Assembly: GCA_022495005.1 (NCBI GenBank)
Contig: JAGYXB010001859.1
Coordinates: forward strand, 496,001-560,000
Source of the DNA: Rhyacophila brunnea
Lineage: Eukaryota; Arthropoda; Insecta; Trichoptera; Rhyacophilidae
Reading direction: 5' to 3'
Length of the DNA stretch: 64,000 nucleotides
Shown here: positions 12,801-23,936 of the stretch, in pieces
Position numbering within the stretch: position 1 is the first letter of the stretch
Layout: each line of letters starts with the position of its first letter
Translations under genes and position numbers: made by a program
The notes under the pieces: model-generated
Told to the model about the DNA's origin: nothing
The model's input: the letters and a program-made list of their open reading frames with translations, nothing else
The model's database searches: none

Positions 12801-15800
12801 TGTAAATCGATTCCGTGGCATTACAGTTCCAAAAAAGGGTGACTCTGTTGACTTCCTAATGGACCAATAGGAGTTCACAGTCGGCTTCAGTTGGGCTCCC
12901 ATCAGAATGCTGAGAGCAAAATGAGCCTCTAGCTCATCAGCTGTTGTGTCTTTCCAGGTAGGTTCCGCTTTTTGTAAAATTCTTGCCTGGGCGTATCTGA
13001 AACAAAAAAAACGGAAATAGAGTAAAATACGATCTTATTATCTATTTCATAGCCCAAAATTAGATCTAATAATATCCTAATGAGAATCCAGTAAGACACT
13101 AGAATTCGATTTATATTGATAAAAACACGAACTGAGGCAACAAAACCACATTATGATAAATAAATACATTCACCATAACAATTTCTTTACATCGCTTATA
13201 CCTAGTATCATGACAATAATTGCAAAATATGTTATTATCGTTACCTGTTAGTTTCGGTTGCGATCATCGGCCAAAATGCAGCTGTGATGAAGATCCTATA
13301 GGCCGTATATTCAATCTTCTCAGCCTCCAGTGCTAAATCTGCAGTCCTGCTAATTCCTGGAACTCCAGTAAATGGAATTAGTTCCGTTTCCCGAGTCGAA
13401 TTCCACTGCCATGCACCGTTTCTCACTGTCGCACTTGCCCCGTCGGCATTTTCATCGTCGGACGAAGAATCCGAGGAATCATCGGAGATAGGTGGATTAG
13501 GAAAAAGGCCGATATCCTCAGAAACACTATTATCCGAATCCTCCATAAATTTTTCAATTTCCGCGTCTTCCAAACGTGCAATTTCATCGAATGTATACGA
13601 GCGCGAAGTTCCTGCCATCTTTCTCAAACTATGATTTGTGTATGGTCCTTTGTTCTAGAATGCATCAATATTACAAATCGATAGTTTTTAAAACGTTCCC
13701 TGTTTTACCCTGCATCTAAAAATATTTCGAAGCATTTGTAAATAACATATCAAGTGGCTGTTTCGACAGATGTTTACACTTGACGGGCGGGCGAAGCTGA
13801 TAAAAAAATGGTCTCGGAATCCGGGATGTTTTCAATTATTTTTTAAATATATTATTTGGTTGAAAACTTCACTAATCATTGATTTGTAGAGCATAGGAAG
13901 CTGTTTTAAAACATATTAGATCAACAATTTAAACAATAGATGTCACATAATCACAAAAAACTATATTTAAAAATGTACTCAATTCAGTACGATATTCGCA
14001 GCGACACTTTCTCATGGTGATACATTTAAAAATACAATAATTTATTTATTTGGTAAGAAACTTTGCTAATCATAATTTTATATGGTACAGAAATCTTCTT
14101 CTTAAACTTATTTAATTCATTATTTTTTCGATAGATGCCTATGGACGTCCCAAAAAATTAACGAAAACGTGCCTTCTCAGGCGCGTGAATTTCTCGTGCT
14201 TGGTACAAAAGACAAAAAAATGCCACACGTGAAATCCTCGTGCTTGGACGGCTATGGGTTAATAACATTTACTTAGTAGAATTCCATCTTATTATTACAA
14301 ACACTGATATTAATTAAATTATATGTTGCACAAATCGGCTTTCTATTCCAAAACGATCATATCTTGGCTGCTAATTTTATAGTGCTGAATGCAGTGTAAA
14401 GACTTGAGCAGGAGTCAGAGGCGTAGATATACTTGGAAGTACGGGGGGATCTGTAATTATGATATAATAAAAGCTATAGTTACAGCTATTGGTTACCATG
14501 CCATAAATAATTTGACTCTGCTCAAGTTCTTCATTTCAGTTTAGTCATTATTTTAGGCATTATACTATAATAAGTATTTTGGAAACCGTATCAAGATAAT
14601 TAACATAAATAGAAAAAAAAATCAACTGATCAATCCAAACCTTGCAGCACATTGACGTCAATATTCCGCAACATGTCGTCCCACATGATGATTTTGATAT
14701 GGGGATGAGTTTCTTTCAGGAATCTGGCGACTGCCGTTACGTGGTCGAGAAAAAGTGCTGCCTTCCCGTATCTGCTGTCCTGGGCTCTTTTGGAGCAGCT
14801 CTGACAAAGACCCATATGCCACACCTGATGAAATGAATACATAATATCAGCTCGGTTAACACATCACTCCTGAAAATGACATCAACTAAGAAGTTAGCAG
14901 AAGAATTACATTGGCAAACAAATTCAAGTCATGATTCCTGTCAAAGAAAACTAGAATAAAGTCCCACAAAACTTTAATTAGGCCCGTTTTGACCTATGGA
15001 TCAAAGTCAAGACCTGAACAAAAACAAACCATAAGTGCGAATGAGAAAGCATTCGGCACGCTTATATCTCCGCAATATGCGTTCGCAGAGTACGATAGAA
15101 TTTCTACGGCTGAAATAAATATTTTTTTGAAACGTCGCCGGTAAATATTGATTTGAATGATTACATTCATTTAAAAACTGCGAGCACATGTTGCTGAAAT
15201 TTATTGTTTTTGTGTTAAATATAAAGTTAGTGATAATTATTTTTAGTTAGTTCAGTAGAAAATATGTTTAAATTTGGTAGCCGTACTGAGAAGCAACACG
15301 ATGATATAACGTTTCATAATTAAGTTAATAATAATAAAATTGAAATTCTACTGTGCGTTATACACAAGAAACACACCTTCATTTTGCCGAACTATAGCCA
15401 CTCTCTTTATATACCAAGGTACGATGAGAGTAAGCTGTAAATCTTTGAAAGAAAGAGCCATGTGCAATGATGGTAAAACCATGAACTGTACAAAGAGTAA
15501 TCACCCTGTTGTCGCACTAGTTAATGTGGGTAAGCCCCATTAGACAGGCCATATCTCAAGGTTGGAAGACACAACCACATAAGATCTTTCACTCTAACAG
15601 TATTGGAGAGAAAACAAGGATCAGGACACTTTGACTGAAGTGGCTCGGCTTTGTAGAAAAAAACAGCATTGCTAAAGCTAAGGCTGCAGAGACGCTCAAG
15701 ACCCAGATTGAGTTGTAGCCCGATGATGATAATGAGGATGATAATGAATACCTACGTCATGGTATATTTTAAGACTCGTGCCACTAGTAGTGGGTGTAGG

Positions 15801-18800
15801 TCCATAGCGCCCTGAGCTACTGCCAAATATGGAAGCCTTCTAACAACAATTGTGCTGTGTGGTAAATTGCCATTTGGTTTTAAAACTATAGCAACAATTA
15901 TGTTAGAAGGATTTTTAATGCTTCATAAAAAACCACCACTGCATGCCATAACGTCACACCAATTACAAAATACTGCTAAAGCTATCTACAAACAGTAATC
16001 GAATAGATGATAATAACCTCGTCAGCCCCGATGTGTATGTACTGCAGTTGATTGGGTCGATGCAGGGCGAGCACCTGACGCAGCATGGAGCGCACCAGCG
16101 GAAGCGCTTCGGGTTTCGACGGGCACATGGAGCTGGGAAACGACTCCACCTCCCGCAGACCACTCCATTCCGGCTGTTTCAGGACAAACTCCAGGTGCCC
16201 CAGGGTCTGGACTAGCGGTATCTGAAAGTGATAACATCACTCATTGGTCTTGGTCAAATTCAAAGTTATTTATTTACATGTTATGAACATTACAGATTAT
16301 AAGTTAAAGACGTTCACAACGTGACATAAAAAGAATAAGGTAAATGAGCAATATTATTCAAATGAGATGAGAGAGCAATTTTACCCTCTCAATTGGCATT
16401 AGATTATCAATGGCAGTTCTGCGAATAAACAATTGATACTCTCGATTTCTAAGATATGGCATATATGACACACCAGTCAACATTAGCAAAAATGGCAGAG
16501 TGCTCATTGACACCACATAATATAAGCCACACAAAATACATAGCCAAATAAAGACCACTTCTAACTTTTTGACTACAGCATGTAAGTATAACTAAGAGAA
16601 GGCACGAATATTATACATACACCCACAAGTAAAGAATTTTCAAAAATTTCTTCTATACCATTTTCACCTAAAGCCGTACTTCAACTGATACGGGGCCAAA
16701 AAATCGACCTACTCTCAAGCCAGCTTCGAACTGAGGAATTATGCCTGTCATTATTTCTCTTTTGTTATGCCATCAGGTGGGTGTCAAAACTTAATTCTAT
16801 AAATACGTCGAAATCTATTCAAGTATACTTTGTTGTGACACACAATAATCATCTGTTGTCATGTTAACACTGGCTGATTGCCAACGGAAAATAATATTTA
16901 TATTATATTTAAATTTATTCTTCGCACAAGATTTTAAAATAATATCTAAACGTGGCCTGTTGATCACCACCTCATAGAGCGAGAATACTCGCTGAAGCCA
17001 TAGAAGCGGTTAATGTATCTGCAGTTGCATATGACTAATTTAATAATAAATAAACAGATAATTTTAATTATCATCATTAGGCTTAGGATTTTTAAGTGCT
17101 TAAAAATTAATAATAGGTACCTAAAATATGTAGATATAATTGGAAAATATGTTATTCAAATTTCATAATTATGTATTAAAAAACAAAAATAGGTGCTAAA
17201 AATTTAAGTAAGTATTACAATAAATCATATATATTTCAAAAGTTTAATTTATTATTTATTCACAAACAGAAAACGCTTCATTACAATAAAAAATAAAATA
17301 ATTCTTCAAATTTTCTCAAGTGAATTTGATCGTAGCAAATTTGGAATGGAAAAATTTCTTTCCACTTCTACAGATGTTAGTATTACGTATGTAAATGAAA
17401 CTACATATTTCTGAAGTAGAAAAAATTTAAACATCTGAGGCATCTGATGGATTTTCCAAAACAGATTTAATATTCTGCAGCGTTTGAATTCCAGTATTTA
17501 TGTGAAATTATGTAAAAATATGTGCTTAAACCTAGAATATGTAAAAATATGTAATTATCCAAAAATATTTAAGAATAGGTGTTAACAAATAGGGCTTAAA
17601 TGTTTCAAAATTGTCTGAAACAGATAGATATTTTTGATATTTTGTTGTGGGGCCGCCGCTCAAAAACAATATTTAAATACCTAAGAATCCTAAGCCTAAT
17701 CATCATCATTGGGGGCACGTCAACACTGGGTGGGTCCTGGCTTTTTCACTCTAACAAGTCCTTCAAGCTATCAATATCCTTCTCATCAATATCCTATCAA
17801 CTCGGCACCCCAAGCATACAGCAGTCATTGGAAGTACCATCACTATCAGTAATGCCAATTTATTTAACCACGGCAGTATCAGTATTCAGCTTCACATTTT
17901 ATTTAGTTAGACACCACATTAACAAAAAAAACGTATTCTTCAACATCCTTGTAATATACCAATTGGGTATTCAATAATTTAAATTATCTCACCACAGTCA
18001 GACCACATTCTGTTGCAATATCCACAATATGCCTGGCTTCTTCCAAAGTGTAGGGGGCTCCGGTGGCTGATGCACTCTCCGATAGCCCACCTAGCGGCCG
18101 CAGCTCTCTGACATAAGGAAATGTATCTTCCCATTCAAGGAGAATACCGGTCGCTCCCCAGTCCCGTAATGTAGGGAATAACTGAAAATATTAAACATTT
18201 ACATTGACAATTATTGACATTTTTATTTTATTTTTTTCATTTATTAAGGAAAACAAACAGTTACATATTGATTACAGAAATTTAAAATATAATAATAAAA
18301 AGTTATTGCAACCAGCAAAGTTTCCATATATACATTATAATATAGTTAAGCCTAACAAGATAGAGAGTACAAATAACATAAATATAAAGAAATTACATAA
18401 GAAGATTACATGAGAAAAATGAGGAAGAATAATGAATAATTAAATGATATACAAAAGAAAAAAAAGTAACATAAAAAATAAAAGAATATATATATATATA
18501 TATATATGTATAAGTAAATACATTATATATCTATTTATACAAAATTTTGGAGATAGCATGTTTAAATGAAACAGGTGAATTATTAAAAGGATCAACGGTG
18601 GAGAAATACATATTATAATTTAAACAAGAGCGCAGAATAAAGGAGTTTTGTGCATAATTAGAACCGCTGCGACTGATATGGAACAAAGTTTGGTTTCGCG
18701 TAAGGCCATCCTCCCACGGCGCAACTTATGTCCGTCGGAACTGAAACTAAAATTCCAGCCAGTATCTAGCTAATGTATTTCAATGGCGGCTCGCTGACGG

Positions 18801-21800
18801 CGAGACTGGAATCTCTCAGCTTCAAAACGGTCGCGAAGAGATGCGACATGCTAGTCGCGCGGTCTCTGAAGTTTCCAGTCACCGTAAAACAGTGGTACCA
18901 ACATCATTAGATTTCGGTGAAAAATCATATTTTCTTACCAAAATTGGTTAAATGTTAATTGGAAAATCAAAATAACCTTATGTAAACGCTGCAGCGCGCG
19001 TGTTGTCAGTTTTTGTACAACACGGTTGATAGTTAAGTTTGACAGTTTGAGGTTATGTAATTATTATTTCAACTGGGTTTCAGTGGCGCCGTGTGCGAAG
19101 CATCACATTGGTCAGTTTATGAGTTCCTTCATAAACCAGTTCCATCAGATTTCAGTTGCGCCGTGGGAGGATGGCCTAAATCTTGATGGGCAATGGAAAC
19201 CCACCCTTTCGAGTAGGTTTGGCGAGTCAACAAAACCATTGATGATTTTAAAAAGAAAATATTGATCAGATATAGAACGTCGACTTTCCAAAGATGGTAC
19301 CATAAAAGTTGCAGCGGTCGAAGTAGAATTAGATAAATCATAACAGTAGGCTTTAAAATTAACGTGCTTGCAAAATCGCTTTTGCACCGCTTCGAGCCGA
19401 TTTATATATGTAACGTACTGTGGATTCCACACGACAGAGGCATACTCAACTAAGGATCTAATATATGAGAAGTAAAGAACCTTCAGAACATCAGGTGATC
19501 TGAATGGTTTAGAGATCCGAAGAATAAAACCTAGTAATTTTAATGCTTTATTGATAGTTTCATTGATATGAGCGTTAAAATTCATCTTATTATCCATTAT
19601 AACACCCAGGTCATGTATTTTTGAGCTGCGTTTCAAGGGCTCGACTCCTAGTTTGTATTCTGTGTTGATGGGGTTCATACTTCTGGAGAATGTTATTGAC
19701 GAGCATTTGTTGACGTTTAGATAAAGGTGATTCAGTTGACAGTATCTATACAGTCTATCTAAGTCAGATTGTAACTCAATACAATCATTGACTGAAGAGA
19801 TATTTTTATATATTTTGGTGTCATCTGCATAGATGGAAAATTGGGAGTTAAGAAAACAGGTGTTCATATCATTAATACATAAGATGAATAATAAGGTACC
19901 AAGGTGGGACCCCTGCGGTACTCCAGATGGAATGTGTATAAAACTGGAGACGAATCCTTTAATTGCAACAGCTTGCGACCGATTTGAGATGTATGAAGAG
20001 ATCCAACGGAATAAATCCCCGTGAATCCCCAGGGCCCAGAGTTTTTTAAGTAAGATGCAGTGATTGATTTTATCGAAAGCTTTAGAAAAGTCCGTATATA
20101 TAGCGTCCACTTGTGTTTTACTGCCCATAGAATTAAGTATGAAATCAGTGAATTTGAGTAGGTTACGGAGCGTCTCCTGAAAAAACTATGTTGATTTGGT
20201 GTGATGAAGTTACGTAGAGCTGCAAAAATATGGTCGGAAATGATCTTTTTTAAAAGTTTGGATATTGGTCTGTAATTAGTAATGACGCTTTTGTCCCCAC
20301 TTTTAAATATTGGAGTAATTAATGCTTTCTTCCATACATCAGGAAAACATCATTTTGAAAATACCCGATATACTGGATAATTTGTTAGTTTGGGTTAGTT
20401 TAGGTTAGGTTAGTGAGATACCCGGGGTTTCAGCGGCTAGCTCAGGTGTCGGTCGAACCACGGATTCACAAAAAAATAGGAGAATTAAACAATTGGAGTG
20501 TAAATAAAACACGGCCTTTCGTGCTCGTAACGTGGTCTTCTTATATTTTCTTTATTTTTAGTTTTACAAATTATATTTGGGATTTTTACAGTTGTAGTCG
20601 TCAGGTCCGTACGATTTGAAAACCAGACGCTCACTAACTTTCTTTTTTCTTTTTCAAATTTCGCGTACCCACGCCGTCCAAGCAAAAAGGACTCTCGTGA
20701 TTGGCCAAATTTTATCGCGTGATGTTTTTGATTTGACGAATCACGAGGACCACCCCGGCGCAGGCGCGTGGAAATTTGAACGTTGCCGGCAAGCGCGGCA
20801 AAATTTATTATATATGAATAAGTACTTATATTTAATCTTAAAATAATCTCTTTCATCCATCATCATTTATACTTTAAAATCTATCTTAATTACACCTCCG
20901 CCCAGTAAGTGATTTTCATGCACCGGACGAAGGCCTTTACTCATGAATAAGAAAAAATAAAATTACGTAGTTGAGCAAGGAATCAGATTAGATGTTTTAT
21001 GAAGCCGTTTCTAGAGGTCAGGGTTACGTTTCGACTTATGACTACTAAATGATTATTTTACACCGAGAGAAGCCCGCCTGTAACAGGGGTGTATCATTAG
21101 GTTGGGTTGGGTTAGGTTAGGTTAACCTAACAAATAATCCAGTATATCGGGTATTTTCAAAATGTGTTCCGCTGTATTCCTCAGAACCGAACTGTACCAA
21201 TACATATTACCCTCATAAGAGAGAAGAAGAGAATATATAATAATAATAAAAAACAAACAAGTACAACTTCATACAGAAAAATAAAATTTCGAATACAAAA
21301 TACATAGCACGTCACTGAAAAAGTCTACGTCTTTGGGGAGCGCATTGACTAGTCTTACACCCCTCGCTAATGGTGCCTGGTAGGCTTGACACGAGGAAAC
21401 GGTTCCGTCCCAGAATAAATCATGGCTGCGACCGCGTAGGTAATTGACAAGCGTATGTAAATTAAAATTCTTTAGGACACCAGCGGGTCTATTCTATACA
21501 AAAGGCTGCTTTCGTCCTCTAAAACCGCTAACTAGGGTATGTTTGTATCAAATTATTAACACGTATTGTAACAATTATAATTAGCCGGTATTAATTGTTG
21601 CAATAAATGATATATTTTAACGGCATGCCCCCTGCCTGTGCTAAAATTTAGAGCATGAGCGATAGAGAGAGAGCGAGAGAGAGACAGTTTCAACTGATTA
21701 ACTGATTACAATACAATTACAATTATTATAATATTTCAATATAAAATGTACGTAACAAATACTAACACATTATCACGTTAGCACGTTAGCGGTCGATAGT

Positions 21801-22776
21801 CGCCTTTTGTATAGAATAGACCCGCAGGATTGGAAAGAATCCCTCTCGATAACAGGCAAAAATGTTTAGGAGTAGAAGTGACCTATGAGATTCAAGAGAG
21901 TGAAAAGTAAGCATGCCTTGTAGAAAGGCAGTCGGTAAATAATCATTTGACGAATTATCAAAAGGAAAATAGTTATGTCTTAAAATATAGACATGTCATT
22001 GACATATTTAGTATTATCTGTGCTATAAAGCAAATGCTTCAAAATAATTCGATTGTTTTGTAATTGGCGCATTCATTTAATAATTATTGATAACTTATCA
22101 GTGGTCTCCAAACTAGTTGAACATTCTTACAATTTATTCATAAAAAGCACGCATTTCTCGCGCCATTACCGATCAAGTTACATTTTGGATTTTCCTTGAA
22201 AAGATTCTCACGGCAGTCGCGAATATGCTCTTCAGCAAAAAAAAGTTTTGACTACAGATTTATATTATGTATATACGTCCTATAATAAAGATGGGTGTGT
22301 GATATTTCAGGACAGTGTTGTTTCAATTCTAATTTTTCTTTGCCCTAAAACATTACGTAAAAGCATTTTCTACGCCATGTAGAAACTGCCAACATACCTT
22401 TAGGCAGTGCCAACGTGTTTTTCAAGACAATGCAATAATAAATAGGTATACAATAAACAATTAAAAGTCAAACAATAACTACGTGGGTGATTTTGATATG
22501 GTGAATTGATCCAATTTCTTAGACATATTACATATGTCTTCAAAATCAATCTGATGACCACAATCCAACAACACAAAATAACAACAATAGCATAAAAGAA
22601 AATTCACCTTTTCAAAGTACGATATTTTGGGTGGAGCTCCCTTTAGATCTAAATGTATCAACCTGAAATCAAGGACGCAATAATCATTTAAATATATTTT
22701 TAAATACTGTGTTAGCAATTAAAATAGATAGTTTGTCGATCGATCACCTTTGAGTGCCGAACGATATGGATTCCAT
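6891..22776 (-). CDS. HEXD: Hexosaminidase D, ten exons
   Basis: A glycoside hydrolase family 20-related beta-hexosaminidase of the nucleocytoplasmic HEXD type that removes terminal N-acetylgalactosamine or N-acetylglucosamine. Exons: 22748-22776, 22608-22662, 17993-18181, 16018-16221, 14641-14824, 10239-10393, 9785-9900, 8475-8690, 8112-8198, 6891-7086. Every junction keeps frame and gives about 476 aa, close to the 486 aa of human HEXD. Family signatures run in order: LIHLDLKGAPPK (from residue 11), PLVQTLGHLEFVLK, the catalytic-pair motif IGADE (D158-E159), IIMWDDMLR (about 205-213), WAASAFKGATGSCQ and TGWSRYDHYA. There is no signal peptide, as expected for HEXD. The start exon supplies only ten codons (MESISFGTQR) and was chosen because its donor completes the R before LIHLDL. 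The donor after exon 4 (GAG|GTTATT) is weak. Intron 5 contains a piggyBac element and intron 2 nested retroelements. Confidence 0.93.
9901..10238. other. HEXD intron 6
   Basis: AT-rich intron sequence with normal GT and AG ends on the minus strand. No other element seen. Confidence 0.6.
10871..11520. repeat. Repeats within the piggyBac 3' non-coding region
   Basis: The motif GGGAGGTTCAAAGTT recurs at about 10874, 11252, 11376 and 11491. The last three are spaced by about 115-125 bp and followed by AACAAAC plus a T-rich run, so the stretch is a decayed tandem array between the transposase stop and the left end. Confidence 0.75.
11656..13618 (-). pseudogene. piggyBac transposase, two exons, one frameshift
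   Basis: Exon 1 13245-13618 and exon 2 11656-12996 join across a 248 bp intron (donor AACAG|GTAACG, acceptor TTTGTTTCAG) with frame preserved through RYAQARILQKAE. About 570 residues, near the 594 of the founding piggyBac. Exon 1 is acidic (DSSDSSSDDE), typical of the N-terminus. The three catalytic aspartates lie in SLDESLMKF, LYLDNWYSSPD and GGVDRQDQ. The C-terminus has a cysteine-rich zinc-binding domain (CKVC, CRWECEKCK, HVPEC). A one-base shift near 12590-12600, between NRNKP and FGIKFYKL, breaks the frame, so this copy is probably inactive unless the shift is a sequencing error. An ATG nine bases further upstream (13627) is possible. Confidence 0.9.
14825..16017. other. HEXD intron 4
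   Basis: Apart from a possible LINE 3' remnant at about 15560-15750 (ending in GATGATGATAATGA-type repeats), nothing is recognised here. Confidence 0.35.
16952..17020. repeat. Fragment of a dispersed repeat shared with 59604-59670
   Basis: Both sites contain a close match to CCTGTTGATCACCACCTCAT followed by AGAATACTCGCTGAAG-like sequence and a CGGTTAA word. The family is not recognised. Confidence 0.5.
17072..17706. mobile_element. Candidate TIR element in HEXD intron 3
   Basis: Inverted ends of about 25 bp (ATCATTAGGCTTAGGATT on the left, its complement at 17680-17706). The interior is AT-rich with repeated AATATGTA words and no ORF. No target duplication was identified, so the boundaries are approximate. 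Confidence 0.5.
18486..18508. repeat. (TA)n microsatellite
   Basis: An uninterrupted TA dinucleotide run just beyond the LINE stop codon. Confidence 0.9.
18531..20350 (-). mobile_element. Jockey-like LINE reverse transcriptase fragment
   Basis: The minus strand encodes the RT core of a non-LTR retrotransposon: palm motif AFDKINH, the GVPQGSHLGTLLF motif, the catalytic box IYADDTK, and the thumb/C-terminal region ending near SGSNYAQNSFILRS with a stop at 18531-18533. The upstream part (FPDVWKKALITPIFK through QHSFFRRRSVT, about 20180-20350) is in another frame, so there is a frameshift near 20175. The C-terminal 60 codons are separated from the rest by a TIR insertion at 18708-19172. No ORF1 or endonuclease is present; the 5' part is lost at the neighbouring MITE. 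Confidence 0.85.
18708..19172. mobile_element. Small TIR element inserted in the LINE
   Basis: Perfect 19 bp inverted ends (ATCCTCCCACGGCGCAACT) flanked by GGCC on both sides (18704-18707 and 19173-19176), which may be the target duplication. The RT reading resumes on the far side (TRNQTLFHISRSG), so the insertion came after the LINE was coding. The 465 bp interior has no ORF; a variant of the end motif (GTGGCGCCGTGTGCG) lies near 19082. Confidence 0.8.
20351..21198. mobile_element. Hairpin MITE with telomere-like core, split by a solo LTR
   Basis: Left arm 20351-20413 (CATTTTGAAAATACCCGATA and on to GGTTAGGTTAG) and right arm 21097-21198 are inverted copies of each other, ending GAACCGAACTGTACC. 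They match the intact hairpin element at 24470-24653. A solo LTR (20414-21096) sits in the TTAGG-like loop. The outer left end is missing at the LINE junction. Confidence 0.75.
20414..21096 (+). mobile_element. Solo LTR, copy 1
   Basis: A 683 bp unit starting TGAGATACCC and ending GGTGTATCA (TG...CA), flanked by TTAG on both sides (20410-20413, 21097-21100). A second copy at 54504-55178 shares its whole length. A TG...CA unit with a 4 bp duplication and no internal coding region is a solo LTR, left by recombination between two LTRs. An AATAAA lies near 20505. The parent retroelement (gypsy or BEL type) cannot be named from the LTR alone. Orientation is assumed. Confidence 0.75.
21300..21960 (-). 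pseudogene. Retroelement ORF remnant split by a MITE
   Basis: On the minus strand 21300-21483 encodes a tail reading ARGVRLVNALPKDVD with a stop shortly after, like the C-terminal end of LINE or other retroelement proteins, and 21826-21960 encodes a possible preceding part (LLLLNIFACYREGF). The two halves flank the MITE at 21484-21825. Assignment is tentative. Confidence 0.4.
21484..21825. mobile_element. TIR MITE in HEXD intron 2
   Basis: Inverted ends of about 23 bp (GCGGGTCTATTCTATACAAA on each side reading inward, then AGGC). The 342 bp interior is AT-rich with a short GAGAGAGAGC-type run near 21662 and no ORF. No clear target duplication. Confidence 0.75.
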
Positions 22777-23936
22777 TTCACGATTAATTTGTAAATAATA
22801 ACAATAACAAAAACCACCTGATCACAGGGAAATAAATATGTCAATTTTCAGAGCAGTGAGGCCAACCAACTGACCTAAATAAATATAATTACTCCTTCAT
22901 TGTTCAGTTTGTTTATGGTTCATAAAGAAAATAAAAACAACAACAACCTATATCAACATAGGTAGATATATACCTATTCCTTCAAATTTAATTACCTCAT
23001 AAATATTATCAAAAACACAAATTATTATATTTTTTATAAGTTCGATATTTGCACCATATTTCCATTTTTAGCAATCCTCATACAGCATTGGTGTGGTTAA
23101 TTTTGGGTTTTGTTGAAAGTTCGTCGTTTAACCAATTTATTCTCACAACTTATTCAAAATCTACCACTTTGCTTTAAAATATTATGATTACAATTGAATC
23201 ATAATAAATAACACTACAACAATCGTCACAAAATCATCACAAATCAAAGAGATTGAAAGACTGTCCAATCTCTTTGTCACAAATATTTTTTATTAATACT
23301 CTACCGTCTATGGTTTATTTGTATATTTTCAGTATCTATAATAGTCTATGGTTTATTTCGTCGGAAAATAATTATTGTGACCTATGGTTGTGACTTGTGT
23401 CGATTGCTATATTCCTATTTGCTGTAGATAAAATAAACAATTCGATAATAATCTGCAGGTACCTTTATAATGTTTACGTTATTGTATGCAAATCTGTCAA
23501 TCCGTCATGTAGTACAAAGTATATTTTGTAGTTTTATAATGGAAATACAATATTGTGAAAAAATGTTATTTTGTTTGGGCTGTCATATTTTGGCGCGAAT
23601 TTTCACAATAGATTGATTCTAACCTTAAATGCTAACATGAATCCGATGTAATTGTATTTTATATATTAACAAAATTAGTGTCTGCAATAGATGGTGTATA
23701 CTCTGAGTCAATCTATAAAATAATTGATTATAAACCCTGATTCTAAAAATAATTTGCTGTTTGGATTGATCTTACATTATAATGTGAATAAAATGACTAG
23801 ATCGTAACTTGGCATTTTGATTTCATCATACTTTAGCTTCATCATATTCGTAAATAATCTGTTATAGGAGTGTTTAGCAAGTATGTTTGGTTAATTCTAT
23901 CGAACACTAATAGATTAATTTCCTCGTAGATCTTTC
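22777..23936. promoter_or_regulatory. Shared divergent upstream region of HEXD and the kinase
   Basis: 1.16 kb separates the two start codons, which face away from each other, so this interval must hold both promoters unless unseen 5' non-coding exons extend further. No TATA or CpG-island-like block is obvious. A near-repeat at 23262-23280 (GATTGAAAGACTGTCCAATC) and paired TCTATGGTTTATTT words at 23307 and 23343 are the only structure noticed. Confidence 0.5.

Larger units (their letters stand above)
10660..14258 (-). mobile_element. piggyBac-family transposon, nearly complete
   Basis: Flanked by TTAA on both sides (10656-10659 and 14259-14262). The ends are inverted repeats, CCCATAGGCATCCGAG on the left and CCCATAGCCGTCCAAG on the right read inward, 13 of 16 identical. 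TTAA duplication and CCC ends are diagnostic of piggyBac elements. The 3.6 kb element carries a transposase on the minus strand and sits in HEXD intron 5 on the same strand as HEXD. A short subterminal direct repeat (CTCGTGCTTGG) occurs twice near the right end (about 14192 and 14237). Confidence 0.93.

Noticed and set aside
17600..17977. 125-codon plus-strand gene
   Set aside because: Crosses the right end of a TIR element in a HEXD intron; composition is not protein-like.
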